Assembly (NCBI GenBank): GCA_027575765.1
Contig: JANBPT010000041.1
Coordinates: 32,494-96,493 of the forward strand
Origin: Tieghemiomyces parasiticus
Lineage: Eukaryota; Kickxellomycota; Dimargaritomycetes; Dimargaritales; Dimargaritaceae
Direction: 5' to 3'
DNA length: 64,000 nt
The notes beneath the pieces were generated by a model. The model saw only the letters and a program-made list of their open reading frames with translations, was not told where the DNA came from and did no database searches. This document shows positions 21,827 through 32,807 of this stretch, in pieces (the first letter of the stretch is position 1; each line of letters opens with the position of its first letter). The translations under genes were made by a program, and so were the position numbers.

Positions 21827-23096
21827 GGCTTCGAACACGGTATCGATATTTGAGGCCTCCTGGCTCAAGATCGCAGCCTTCAGCTAAGCGCGGCTATCCG
21901 GATGGGATCCCTTCGACTGGACTTTTAACACGGACGACCGCAACTCCGCCGTTTGGAAGACGAAGGTCTTTTGACTTCGGAGTCGAACTCGACTAGGACT
22001 TAGGTCCTTCCCACTACGGAGGAGGAACCGGAACCATGCCTGTCGACTATACCAAACGGGGTCTCATTATCCGCCCGTGCAAATACGTGAAACGAATGAT
22101 GTGTGCATTGGGGTATATTAGTCAAGTGTGCAATAAGTTGACTTTTCACCTCCACCTACTCGTCATTCTACCCTCCGTCGGTCTTCATATCCTCCTAATC
22201 CCACCTTTGGGCCGTACATTCTCGTTACAATACCATCGTCGGTGTCATTAGTTAGACGCCCCTCACTTGCGTTCTCTCTCTCTCTCTCTCTCTCGCTCGA
22301 CAGTATCTGCTCTTCCTCTCACCTTAGAGAGAGATCATGTAAAAAAAACGGGCCATTACTGTATATGATAATCAAGCCCCGCTCATGTAACCCTGGCCTT
22401 CTAATGCGAAGGACTATTCGACAGCGAAATATCTAGCCCTAGTAATTGTCAGAACTATAGAAGCCGTACGGCGAACTAGACAGTATGGGTAGTTATACCA
22501 CCGTGTGCTGCGTAAGCTTGCAATCGGAGCTTTGACGGAATAGCGTGATTCACGGGTATTCCATGGAATAACAAGACGCATTCCCGGCTCGTAGCCAGTC
22601 TTGTGAGTGTAGCTACACCATTGCACCGGGGGACATCGATTCGCTTCGCGACTTTAAGGGGTCTCTGCCGTCGGTGACCGCTTGGTAAGTGGGGTTAACC
22701 GATAGGTTGTGGGGTGCGTTGAACCCGTAAGACCCATCGTAACAAATGGTCCGCCCCCCTACCCTCCTTTTTAACAGTGCAAGGGCTCTTAACCCGTGCC
22801 TATTGTTCGAGGGCATGGGCGTCGAACGATGGGTGGACGTGGGTCGCCCGAGCAAGCTATAGCTTGCCGGTCCCGGTTGCGCTCCACACATGCCCCGACC
22901 GCTCTCCAAATGGCCTGACCACGCACAGTTGCAGACTTACTCGAGCGCATCCGCGTCACTTTTTATTTTCATTTTTTCCTACCTTTAGCCTCACGCTCTC
23001 CGCCCTTATCCGCTGCTTCACTCGTAACGCAACTACGGCCATCTCCCCTATTCCCAGTCCTGCATCTTGCCCCTACCACATCACCATTCGCCTAGT
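21827..23096. other. Intergenic region between mariner remnant and DUF7719-like gene
   Basis: It contains a (TC)11 repeat at 22273-22294 and a 14-base perfect palindrome at 22557-22570. CT-rich sequence from about 22960 leads to the next ATG. No gene is seen. Confidence 0.5.
22273..22294 (+). repeat. (TC)11 microsatellite
   Basis: Eleven uninterrupted TC units in the gap upstream of the DUF7719-like gene. Confidence 0.85.
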
Positions 23097-23753
23097 ATGA
23101 CCACGCCGAGGAAGCGCACCACCGGTACCAATGCCGAGCTGGCACCCGATGGCAAATTTGAAGAAATCGACGATATCCCCGACGACGAGAAACTCCGCAT
23201 CTTGGAACAGACGGGGCTACTCTCGCAGCTACCCCCGGTAGGCAAGGGCAAGTCCCAGGCAGCGGGGCCCAAGATCATCAATGCCGCCGATTTGCCCACG
23301 GAACTCGCCAAGGAGGTCGATGAGGACCCGCTACGCGACGCCCCGCCGCTGCTCATGGCCTTGCTCTACAGTCTCCCCGCTGCCTTCATCTTTTTTACCT
23401 TTGAGATTCTGGTGCAGCAGCAGTATGGCGTAGAATGGTCGCTTGTCGAGGCGCTGGTCAAAGCGGTCAAGGCCTATCCGGTGCTCCTGACCTACATTTA
23501 CCTGACCCAGCGGTACCAGACGCAGACCTGGTTGCAGGTTGCCCAGTGGGCCGTGTCGACCGCCGCCGGTAGTTACTTTATCCACCTCAACCTCACCGCC
23601 CCGGCCATAGGGATCATGCAGCGTTCCCCGGGCCTCATGACCATCTGGATTTACGGTATCTTTGTATCGAGCAATAAGCTGATGGTCGCCAACTTGCTCA
23701 TTGTCGCCGCCTTGTACCGTTTTGACATTTGGAAAATGTCACTAGGCCACTAG
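23097..23753 (+). CDS. Small multi-pass membrane protein, DUF7719-like
   Basis: A single exon of 218 residues. The start is the ATG at 23097 (MTTPRKRTT); an in-frame extension to 23067 would begin with TTG and is not used here. The N-terminal 75 residues are charged and soluble-looking. Four hydrophobic segments follow: about 80-103 (LLMALLYSLPAAFIFFTFEI), 120-138 (AYPVLLTYIYLTQRY), 143-165 (LQVAQWAVSTAAGSYFIHL) and 175-213 (LMTIWIYGIFVSSNKLMVAN onwards). The layout resembles the fungal family DUF7719, in which a 'PPLLMAL..P..F..F.F..LV..QY' block precedes the membrane segments. Function is unknown in the family as far as I recall; an endomembrane location is plausible. The assignment is tentative; the membrane topology is plain from the sequence. 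Confidence 0.78.
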   Translation: MTTPRKRTTGTNAELAPDGKFEEIDDIPDDEKLRILEQTGLLSQLPPVGKGKSQAAGPKIINAADLPTELAKEVDEDPLRDAPPLLMALLYSLPAAFIFFTFEILVQQQYGVEWSLVEALVKAVKAYPVLLTYIYLTQRYQTQTWLQVAQWAVSTAAGSYFIHLNLTAPAIGIMQRSPGLMTIWIYGIFVSSNKLMVANLLIVAALYRFDIWKMSLGH

Positions 23754-26153
23754 GCCCCGACGGCGCGGCCGTATCCTGTACTTGTTCGACCTGGCGGCTC
23801 GTCGATCCACTTCCGCACAACTCTTGTGTGAGGAAGTACGTCAGGCAGTTCCTTTCTTTCCGTGTCTTGCCTAAGTGACGAGTGCCCGCCATATCCCGCG
23901 GGACCTACTTTTTATATCTTCACCCGTTCACTTCCAATGCTCTGCTCCTTTCATCTCAACTATTTTTAAATATTTTTTGGCCTAGGTTGGCTTTCCGAAT
24001 GATTGAACAATGCATCTATCCCCACAATAGCACTGTGCTTTTGTCCTTCCATATCCTATGTATTGGACCTGGGGAGTTTGGTTCTCAAGTATTACCTCAG
24101 CCTGCAGTTCCTTTTTGTCTGTGTCCTGACTTCACACTCCACCTAATCCTGTCGGATCAACAGGGGTGTACAGGTATCGTCTCCCATCGATGGGATACTT
24201 CAGAATGAAAACCGTTCACTAGGATTATCGCTTGGCCACCTCCGTATACTTTGGCGATAACCTGTCACCGATGGGTATCTGTGCCAGATCCGCAGAGCAC
24301 CTGAGACAGTGGTTAAGGAAACCAGACGGGATTCGGAAAACAAAATTAACCAATATATCCCAATTTGGTCTGCCTCACCACCGCTCCGACAAGTTGACGT
24401 ATTGCCCCCATACGATCAGGCTCCACACTTCCAATTACGTTCCTTCTGGTTAGCTTTGGTAATTCACGCAACCAAACCTGTCTCCGTCCCCTCCAGTGAA
24501 CGTTCTTGCCCTTTGCACCCTACTGCCCCTTGGTTGCCTGGTTGGCCATTAACGCGGCATGTTGAATGAGGGCCATAGCGTGGGGTTTGGGCAGGAATGA
24601 GGTTTTACGCCCTGCTCACCTGGCAACCCCAACCCTAACGCTCCATTGTTCGTGGCCGCCGCTCACAGTTCTAGCTCGGATATAGATATAGGTATTTATG
24701 TATAAAGAATGCTCTGGCCGGGGTTTCCTTCTGGCTCGGCCCTACCACGGCAAATTGGATCGTGGCGATTCGTCGTTCCTATTATTCGAGCAACCTTCAC
24801 AGGAACGAATACCGTTGTATCCCTATGGTTACATGAAGGAAATATGGTATATGGCGCCCTAAACTACTGATCCGGTCAGTTGTGACATCTCCACCTCATC
24901 CTCTTCCTTATTAACTCATTCCAATATCCGATATCCCTTGGTAGCGATGCTGGCCTTCTTGATCTGTTGGCCATCGCCTTCTTCTTGACAGGAATCTCCG
25001 CCTCTATTCTTTTAGGGCTTACCTTCCATCCATATTCTTTCTTTTAACTGGTGCGGCAGCTTGACAGCTGTCTTCCTATTCCGCCTGGACACCGGCCCTG
25101 TCTCGCACTGTCGTCCTTTGGGTTCCCTCCTAACCCAAGAAGTAGCCGCTACGAAGGATGCGGAACATCCTTCCAGTATACAAGACCCATCGGGATTGCT
25201 ACTGAATAAACAGCATCTGTCACATAACTACCCAGGCCCCTCCTTACATGCCCTGTTTTATAGCATGTCTTTGTACTCCTTGGTCTTTATTCGTTGGATA
25301 TTGGCCTTCAGTTCTCCTCTAGAGTAGTTTTCCCCTACGACAATATGCGGCGTAGCTTATAACCGTCCGATCGTCGCAGATTTTTCCAGCGGTGCGCAAG
25401 GTATTTACATATGTAACGACCGCTTTGGCCTACCGGGGCGCTGATTTGAGGGCCGGGGATAGGTGTAACCCATCGGTAACCATGCCAGGCCCTATCCCTA
25501 TGGGTACCTCCCTCACCTTTCCCCCGCCGCTCAAGAGTAGATTCGACCCTCAGGCCGGGTACGCAGACGGGTGGATTTGTTATACAGCCTGCACTCCCTT
25601 TCTCACCTTTCTCGTCTCCGGTACCCACGGGGCTCCGTCCTGCCATCATACACTCGCTAGTGACACCTTCGTGCCAGGCTTTTTTTTTCCCCGCAAGATT
25701 TCATCGCTAAACATACCGCCATCACTCTCATATCCGCCCTGTGCATGTCACTATAGTGCTAGCGTCTCCATCACGGTTCCGGTGCACCCGAATAGCCCGC
25801 CTCGCCCCCCCCCCAAATGCCATAAATAGAAGTCCGCCGACTAACGTCTTCGCTCTTCATTTCGTTTATATTTCTTCCCCTTTTTTTGACCAACATTGGG
25901 TACCGTAGGTTGTGGGCCGCCTTTGATGTCACGCCATCACTGCTTTGCCTTAACGTAGCTTCTATATAAAAGCGCCCTATGTTCTGGTGTTTTTTCTCCT
26001 CGTGTATCCACTTTTCCTTGTATATAAGATACGTACACAGCGGGACTGAGCTTCGAAACTTTCCTATCCATACGCATAGGCTCTTATACAATCCCTCGTC
26101 AGCTTTAAGATATACATCTGGTTCACCCTCCCCTTGCCCTTACCCTTAAAACC
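23754..26153. other. Intergenic region upstream of first MINPP-like gene
   Basis: No gene is supported. A run of ten C lies at 25805-25814, a T run around 25680, and a strong TATA box at 25963-25972. Scattered ORFs of up to 145 codons have no recognisable domain. Confidence 0.5.
25963..25972 (+). promoter_or_regulatory. TATA box for first MINPP-like gene
   Basis: TATATAAAAG lies 181 bases before the ATG at 26154. It is the strongest TATA match in this gap. Confidence 0.5.
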
Positions 26154-27737
26154 ATGCGCACTTTATTTCTAGGCCTACTCGTGGTCTTCGTCTGGGTCGC
26201 CCTACCATTATCGATTGGAACGGATAATGTCAAAAACCTGGTTCAAGTAGAGTATCCTAGAAGAAGCACCAATACTCGCACACCCTACCTATACCGCGGG
26301 AACGATAACCCTTCGGCCAGTCGGGCGTCGCCGAAGGTCGACGGTTATGTCCAGTTAGGCGCCTTCGTCGTTTTCCGCCACGGCTCACGGAACCCAAAGG
26401 CCAGTACAGCGGCCAAGGTCCATCAGACAATTGACCGCTGGCGGGTATTCATCAATAATGCCGTCCATCCGGCTACCAAACACCGCCTCCAGTACTACCA
26501 TAGCTGCGCCGATTACGCCGTATCAGCTCGCCACAACCTTCTGAACCCCATGGGGGCCTGGGAAATGGCCAGCCTGGCTTCCCGGTACCGAGATCAGGTT
26601 CTCTCAAGGGCTGGGGACCGGAACCCTGCCACGGCGCGCCCGCTTGATGAGGCCAATCTAGCTGACCGGTGGGAGTTCGTCCACAGCGGCACGGACCGTA
26701 CCGAAGAATCGGCCCAGGTATTCAAGACTGTATTTCTGTACGGCCTGGGCCGATATTCCGGCACCATCTCAAACCCACCTCTTTCGATCGGTGAAGATAG
26801 CAACAACGACAGTTGCTCGCCCTTAAACTATTCCGAATCGCCGTCTAAAGGGGAAGGCGAAACATTCGACATGCATCTTGAGCGCGGGGAAAGCGGCGAG
26901 GTTGATGCGCGAACGGATGCGCTGGTCCGTAAGTTAAAGCCCTACGCAGCCAGCCAGCAATGGATAGACTACGTACTGGCTAAGCCAACGAAGGACTGGC
27001 TCGCTGAGCGTCGTGCACCTATCGATACGATCCTCCGTACGTCGTTCGAACCCATGCTGCGCGAACTGGGTATGGATCCCCTCACATTCGACGTAACCCG
27101 GGACCTGATTCCGCTCTACGATCTCTGCAGTTTTGAGTTAGCAACCGCTGGGCCCAACCCAGACTCGTGTCTTCTGTTTAGCGAACGGGACCTGCTCTAC
27201 CTCGAATACCGCGACGACCTGGAGAACTACGTGTACTACGGGCCTGGCTGTTTAGGGCTTGGCCCGTCGGCTTATCCGGCAATTAACCAACACCTAGCCT
27301 ACCCGCTGCTCGAAGATATCGAAATGGCGATGACCGAGCTCATCCGGATCGACCAGCAGGGGTTCGCTTCGACCACGGCGACCAGTATTCCCCAGGGGAA
27401 GTTTTATTTTTCGCACGCCCGACTCATTCTACTCCTCGGGACTCTCCTTGACCTCTATCGGGACGACGAGGTTTTCACCAAGATCATGCCCACGGAAACC
27501 GAGATTTTGAATCGCCGGTTCTCCACCTCAGCCCTCGCACCCATGGCGGCCAACCTGGGCTTCGAACTCTGGCGCCGCCCGTCGTCATCTGACTACTACG
27601 TCCGGGTAACTCACAATGAGCGGACCGTGGTGCCGAATTTCCCCGCCTGTTCCCCAACCACTGGTCTCTGTCAGTACAGAGCTTTCTTTGATCAAATTCG
27701 ATCGCTCTACGGCGCAGACAACGAGCGCTACTTTTAG
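26154..27737 (+). CDS. Secreted MINPP-like histidine-phosphatase-fold protein, copy 1
   Basis: A single exon of 527 residues with a signal peptide (about 1-22, LFLGLLVVFVWVALPLS). The family (multiple inositol polyphosphate phosphatase, histidine phosphatase branch 2) removes phosphates from inositol phosphates, including phytate, through a phospho-His. Seen: the nucleophile motif RHGSRNP at residues 75-81 (His76); the HSGTDRTEESA block that carries a phosphate-binding Arg; YDLCSFELA; LEYRDDLENYVYYG; and FYFSHARLILLLGTLLDLY near the C-terminus. In MINPPs the C-terminal catalytic motif is HAE; here it is HAR (H421, A422, R423), so the usual proton donor is absent. The downstream neighbour is a paralogue with the same change. 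Inference: an altered catalytic mechanism, or a non-catalytic secreted protein. An AATAAA signal lies at 27764. Confidence 0.88.
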   Translation: MRTLFLGLLVVFVWVALPLSIGTDNVKNLVQVEYPRRSTNTRTPYLYRGNDNPSASRASPKVDGYVQLGAFVVFRHGSRNPKASTAAKVHQTIDRWRVFINNAVHPATKHRLQYYHSCADYAVSARHNLLNPMGAWEMASLASRYRDQVLSRAGDRNPATARPLDEANLADRWEFVHSGTDRTEESAQVFKTVFLYGLGRYSGTISNPPLSIGEDSNNDSCSPLNYSESPSKGEGETFDMHLERGESGEVDARTDALVRKLKPYAASQQWIDYVLAKPTKDWLAERRAPIDTILRTSFEPMLRELGMDPLTFDVTRDLIPLYDLCSFELATAGPNPDSCLLFSERDLLYLEYRDDLENYVYYGPGCLGLGPSAYPAINQHLAYPLLEDIEMAMTELIRIDQQGFASTTATSIPQGKFYFSHARLILLLGTLLDLYRDDEVFTKIMPTETEILNRRFSTSALAPMAANLGFELWRRPSSSDYYVRVTHNERTVVPNFPACSPTTGLCQYRAFFDQIRSLYGADNERYF

Positions 27738-27763
27738 AATAGGCCTTGATTACCGAAGAGCAA

Positions 27764-27769
27764 AATAAA
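27764..27769 (+). terminator. Polyadenylation signal AATAAA, MINPP-like copy 1
   Basis: AATAAA lies 27 bases past the stop codon of the first MINPP-like gene. Confidence 0.5.
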
Positions 27770-29255
27770 TTATCCGCTAAGACTATCTTCCACTCTTGAG
27801 CCTACCCGTCACATTTTTTTTTTCTCGATGGCGGTGAGATGTGGCATTTGTTTCACCATTCAAAGGCCACCTTTGTTTCCGAGGCCAGAAAAGGGAATCA
27901 AGAGTAAAACAGCCGACGATAGGTGCCCAGTTTCAATTTCAACAAATCAATTTTAATGTGATCACGGATCAATGTGCCAGATAAGAACCTCAGGGCGTTG
28001 GGAGGAGGTGCTAGGCTTTAAGTCAGCCGACCAGTGTCGATTGGCTTGCTAAGATACGGCTGCTTACTATCATTAATAACTGTCATGCGCAATGATGTAG
28101 AACATCAGCAGATTTATCCATAGACCGAAAGACGGCATTACCGATCGGCCAAGCGAATATAGTCATATTATACGAGACACTAAGCCGAGATGGTCCTGCA
28201 AAGGAACTTCAGCTAGAGCCGTTGGTTAACGATGGGTGACCACTGAGAGTTCATTGACTAACCAACTTCCACTTCCGCAACTAGTTAATTCCGCCGAGTC
28301 TAGCTGCTTCCGTTTCATTGTGACATGGACGTCTATTCCCAAGGAAACTAAGGCGAACGAGTGGCAATCGTCCCCAACTTGACCCCTCCCGTTCACTCCG
28401 CTCATCTGCGCCCTGATGGCTAGTGTATACGTTTTCCTTGCAGTCGAACGCTGTCTACTCTATAAACCTCAGAAGTCCACCTCTTCTTCATCGCACAGGA
28501 GAGGTTCTCTTCAATCTAATATCTCCAGTTCATGGAAATATCGCTAAGGATCTGTTTGGCCCCAGCTCTAACGCATCACCCTTCTCCCAAGGTTTGAAGG
28601 CTCGAATCCCCCCCCTTTCCTATAGGTTTAGGTGGGAGAGTCAAGAGAAGGGCCTGTGATTGGTTGGCACAAGTTATTCTGGGAATGTCCGTAGAGATAA
28701 GGCCGCTGCCAAGAGTGCAATAGTTGATCGAAATAGTATGGTATCCATTCGCGCGATGGTTACGCCATCAATGTTAATCGTGTGATAGAGGGTTGGGTAC
28801 GATTTCAACCTGAGAAGGAGAAACGGCACAAGGTAGATAGCGACATGGTGGCTGCTGTAAAATGAAGTTCAATCACCTCCCTTTTTCCCCTTTCCAACCT
28901 TTCTGTACATATACAATAGGTGGTTCACCGAAATGTCGGCCTTGACTCGGAACACATACCTGTCGTTGGTCACACTATCGATAAATCACTTTCGCTTAGG
29001 CATTTGTTTCCAAAAGTCGGAGGGAAAAGGAGGGTTGGGGGTGGAGCCGAAGTTACCAGCAGTGAATGGTCGTGACCTACGAGCTCCCTCCACTCACATT
29101 CCCTTCACCATCAGACCTCTTTCCTAGCAGGTCGAGTAAAATTGCGAGGAAGACAGTGCGACCGGTTGGTCCCTCCGTGTAACGACATGAGAGTGGGAGC
29201 GCCTTGGGTTGACGGACGGAGAGGGGAGGACAGGAGGCTGAGAGCCGGTAAAAAA

Positions 29256-29270
29256 ACACACACACACACA
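29256..29270 (+). repeat. (AC)n microsatellite
   Basis: Seven and a half AC units directly after a short A run. Confidence 0.8.
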
Positions 29271-31205
29271 ACCGATCCTTACTAGCTGTGAGGATTTCAA
29301 GTCGCTGATAATACGACTGGCGTACATCAGGGCTCTATCCTTATGAATTGGGAGACGACCGACATGGCCCCCAATGCCCTCATAGTAAGCGGTGCCCTAC
29401 CTCCGAAGTTGACATGAGGTCAATCAGGAAGTCCACTCATGCTGCGATTGTCCGTATCGGTTTTGCTTACGCCTGGCACATCACACAATGACGAGGACCC
29501 TGCTGTGGACTACTTTAGTTAATCGAATGCCCGTTCTTTCCTCTCTCGATCAACTTACCAATAACAGATTCGTGAAATGAAGCATCGACAAAATAAGGCG
29601 TAGGATCTTCGGTATGGGTTGGCCAGGTCTTAGGTTAATCTGTCACCCGTGGCCAGCGAACGAATACTTCCATCTTGCTTTCAAGGACCATTTCGCCGGT
29701 CATTGACGATATCAATATAGGTGCCGCATTCTTTCGCTGGATTTTTTTCATCGGCGGTACGTCACTCAAAGAGGCGTTCCACCCAAATGTGATTGGTTAT
29801 CCTATCGCTGCTTTATCTAAAAACGCGGACTCCTTCATCTGTTGGGGAGGGGGAGGCTCCTTCATCATTAAACTTGGGTATCGTATACCCTAATGCGCAA
29901 GTGGAGACGAAGTGCAGTGAATTAGTTTTATTTGACAGCCCCTTCGACGTGTTTTTATGGTAAGTTGGAAACAGCCTACGAATCACTCCCCCCCCCCACC
30001 TCTCCAAAATATCACTATTTGACTGGTAACTTGTGGGCGTTCTCCGGCCAGCAGTTTCCAAGAAAACTAAGGTGGGACTCTAACCCAAAACCATGAACTT
30101 CACGAGTAAGCTAGGCCTCGTAGACCCTGGTCCCAAATACAATACAACAGCTATCCCAGCAACCGGTCTATTGCTTACCGTTCCACCACTCTCTGCACTC
30201 CTGCTGAGCATCCCAACCTCCACAGTTTCCAACCATCTCCTCATCCATTTTTCGGCAAGTATGTCATAGGAGATGCCGCCTAATGACAAAGTAAAGTGTA
30301 CCAGCCACTCTACTCGTCCATCGGTCAGTTGGGGTGAAGGGCCAGCGAGGCACTTCTTGTACCTGGCGGCTATTAACGGGACTGGTCGGATGGGCGGCAC
30401 CATTCGGTTGGCATAGTCTACGGCAAGCCTGGGGGATTGGATGCCAGCGTGGTACGGCGTGTGAGGGCTAGGACGGATGGCGACGAAAGGAGGAGGTTTG
30501 GATGCACTCTAACCATTACACAGAAGGTAGGTTTGAACTGCTTGGCCTAACGTCTAGGGTTGGCCCCTATTCACGCTTTCGCCGCGTCCTCATCCTTTAC
30601 ACATCCACACTGTGCATACCATCGCCCGTCACCCTCTCTGTGCGCGCCGAGGCGCTCGTCTGACCGTATTTCCTCCTCTTCCAATCTACTTGACGTGGGA
30701 CAGACAGCTGTTGCTCCTCCGCATGCTAGCCCTCCGTGTCTTTGCGCATTAGCCGGGAGGTGGCGGTGATCCTGCATTGTAAGGCACGCCGTGGGTTCTT
30801 TTCGACCGGCTGCTCAGCTGAGCTCAGTTGGCCGACATGTATATATAGCAAAGCAGGTGCCTACCCTCCCTTTTACAAGCACCTTCAGGTTCTCCTTCTA
30901 TTTACTATAAGACTTCGCACCTTTACCTGGCGAGTCACCCATCTTATGCTTTATGTTCATGTTTCGTCCCTACAAGCGTTCATCCCATGTTTCCATAGTC
31001 GTATGATACACCGTTTGCCGCACCTGCTAACCTCTCCTCCTTCTTTAACGACGCAGTCTTACCAACCTGCCTGCATCCCCCAACCCGCATTACATTAGCG
31101 GACACTGTCTGACAACGCTCCTTCCGACGAACTAGGCACCCGATTAAACGACGTTCGTACCCCACCCATCCGTCCGTTTTCCGCTAATATTTTTCTCGAT
31201 CCACG

Positions 31206-32807
31206 ATGACCGTTTTATCCGCAACTGTCACCATCCTGCCGGCCCTTTTGTGGCTTGGGATGTCCCCTGTGCTTTTTTGCAAGCCGTCCATGAATGGGGC
31301 GTCACTGGGCGCCTCGCTACTCGTACCGACCAACACGCGAACGCCATATGCGCGGCGCGGCCAAGGCCTCCCCTCTGGACAGCACACCACCAAGGACGAC
31401 AGCAAGTTCACCATGGTCACGTCTTATGTCATTTATCGCCACGGCTCCCGCGGCCCCAAGGACTCAACGGCAATCAAAATGAATCAGGCGGCCCGATGGC
31501 TCCAATCTAACACGGTTAACAGGATCACGAAGGCCAACCGGCACCGCCTCCAGGCGTTTGAGGAGCCCTGGTCAGATGTGGTGTTTAAAGGTTACAACCA
31601 GCTCAACCAAATCGGTAAGGAAGAAATGACCCAACTCGCCGTGCGGTATCGTGAACATATCGCCCGGTCGATGAAGGAGGCCGCCTTGCCTGCCAAGGGG
31701 CCACTCCCGGACGACACCTCAGTGACAGAGTGGGTATTTTTTCATAGCAGCACAAGCCGTACAGAACAGTCCGCCGCCTACTTTGAGCGAGCATTCCGGG
31801 CCGGGTCGGCGTCGACCCTGGATACGGAACCCTTGGATTATTATTCTGGGATAGACGAATGGGATGGTCTGAAAAGCAGCCTGCTCAACCTGTTTGATCC
31901 AATCTCATCCGATTACGACTCATCCGATGGCGACTCGTTCGATATGCATCTGGAGAACCACCCGGCCGACAGCGACTACCGCGTAGATAAGCGGGTGCGT
32001 CACCTGAAGCCATACGCGGCATGCAATGCATGGGCCGATTACGTTAAGTCGGAGTCGACTAAGCAGTGGGTCGCCAAACGTTGGGCAGTGATTGACAACC
32101 GCATCCGGGATTCCTTCAGCGATCTCCTCCAGGGGATCGGGCTAGACCCTGCGACACTTGACGTGGGTCGCGACCTCGTCCCGCTGTACGATCTCTGCAG
32201 CTTTTCCTGGGCGGGGTCTGAGACGCCACCGTCGATTTGCCAGCTTTTCACCATGAAGGACCTCCAGCTTCTCGAGTACCGCGACGATATCGAGAACTAC
32301 GTCAATTATAGCCACGGTGATGAATATATCCCAAACTCCGCCATCCCGCAAATCAACCACCGACTCTCATGGCCGCTGCTTGATTACTTGTACCAGGCTA
32401 TGAAGCGTGTAACTAAGGAACATCAGGAGCAGCTTCAGAATCCCTGGCCGAAAAAGCCAGTCAGCCCCCGCAGCACCTTCTACTTTGCCCACGCCCGACT
32501 TATCATGCTTTTGCTCACCACCTTGCACCTCTATAAGGACGACGTCTTCTCGCTTGTGGATCCGACCGAGCAACAAATCCTCGGCCGCCGCTTCATCTCC
32601 TCGGCCATCTCGCCCATGGCTGCCAATATCGGGTTCGAGCTGTGGTATCATGAAAGCGGTTCGTACCATTTGCGCTTCACGCATAACGAGCAGGTCGTCG
32701 TGCCGGAATATGAAGCCTGCAATGCTCAGTCCGGGTATTGTAAGTTTGAGGAGCTCTTTAAAGAGATCCGCAGTAAGTATGAATTGAACTTCGACAAGTC
32801 GTGCTAA
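31206..32807 (+). CDS. Secreted MINPP-like histidine-phosphatase-fold protein, copy 2
   Basis: A single exon of 533 residues, a tandem paralogue of the gene 3.5 kb upstream. A hydrophobic leader (about 5-25, SATVTILPALLWLGMSPVLF) suggests secretion. Seen: nucleophile motif RHGSRGP (78-84, His79); HSSTSRTEQSA; YDLCSFSWAGSE; LEYRDDIENYVNY; and FYFAHARLIMLLLTTLHLY, where HAR (H429-R431) again stands in place of the family's HAE. Blocks shared with copy 1 include NTRTPY just after the leader, DSFDMHLE/ETFDMHLE, RHLKPYAA/RKLKPYAA, the RRF..SA.SPMAAN segment, and THNE..VVP followed by paired Cys near the end. Conservation of the HAR change across two otherwise diverged copies argues against recent decay. 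The stop codon overlaps an AATAAA, and another lies at 32858. Confidence 0.88.
   Translation: MTVLSATVTILPALLWLGMSPVLFCKPSMNGASLGASLLVPTNTRTPYARRGQGLPSGQHTTKDDSKFTMVTSYVIYRHGSRGPKDSTAIKMNQAARWLQSNTVNRITKANRHRLQAFEEPWSDVVFKGYNQLNQIGKEEMTQLAVRYREHIARSMKEAALPAKGPLPDDTSVTEWVFFHSSTSRTEQSAAYFERAFRAGSASTLDTEPLDYYSGIDEWDGLKSSLLNLFDPISSDYDSSDGDSFDMHLENHPADSDYRVDKRVRHLKPYAACNAWADYVKSESTKQWVAKRWAVIDNRIRDSFSDLLQGIGLDPATLDVGRDLVPLYDLCSFSWAGSETPPSICQLFTMKDLQLLEYRDDIENYVNYSHGDEYIPNSAIPQINHRLSWPLLDYLYQAMKRVTKEHQEQLQNPWPKKPVSPRSTFYFAHARLIMLLLTTLHLYKDDVFSLVDPTEQQILGRRFISSAISPMAANIGFELWYHESGSYHLRFTHNEQVVVPEYEACNAQSGYCKFEELFKEIRSKYELNFDKSC

Larger units (their letters stand above)
27738..31205. other. Intergenic region between the tandem MINPP-like genes
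   Basis: It starts with a polyadenylation signal at 27764-27769. An (AC) repeat lies at 29256-29270 and a run of ten C at 29988-29997. A TATATATA lies at 30840-30847, and the last 350 bases are CT-rich. No gene, and no clear relic of a further MINPP copy, was seen. Confidence 0.5.

Noticed and set aside
22557..22570. 14-base perfect palindrome TATTCCATGGAATA
   Set aside because: A few such palindromes are expected by chance in 64 kb.
23067..23096. Upstream extension of the DUF7719-like protein
   Set aside because: The extension would start with TTG; the ATG at 23097 has an A at -3 and follows the CT-rich leader.
28580..28620. GGCTCGAATCCCC resembling a tRNA T-arm
   Set aside because: No D-arm, anticodon arm or matching acceptor stem upstream.
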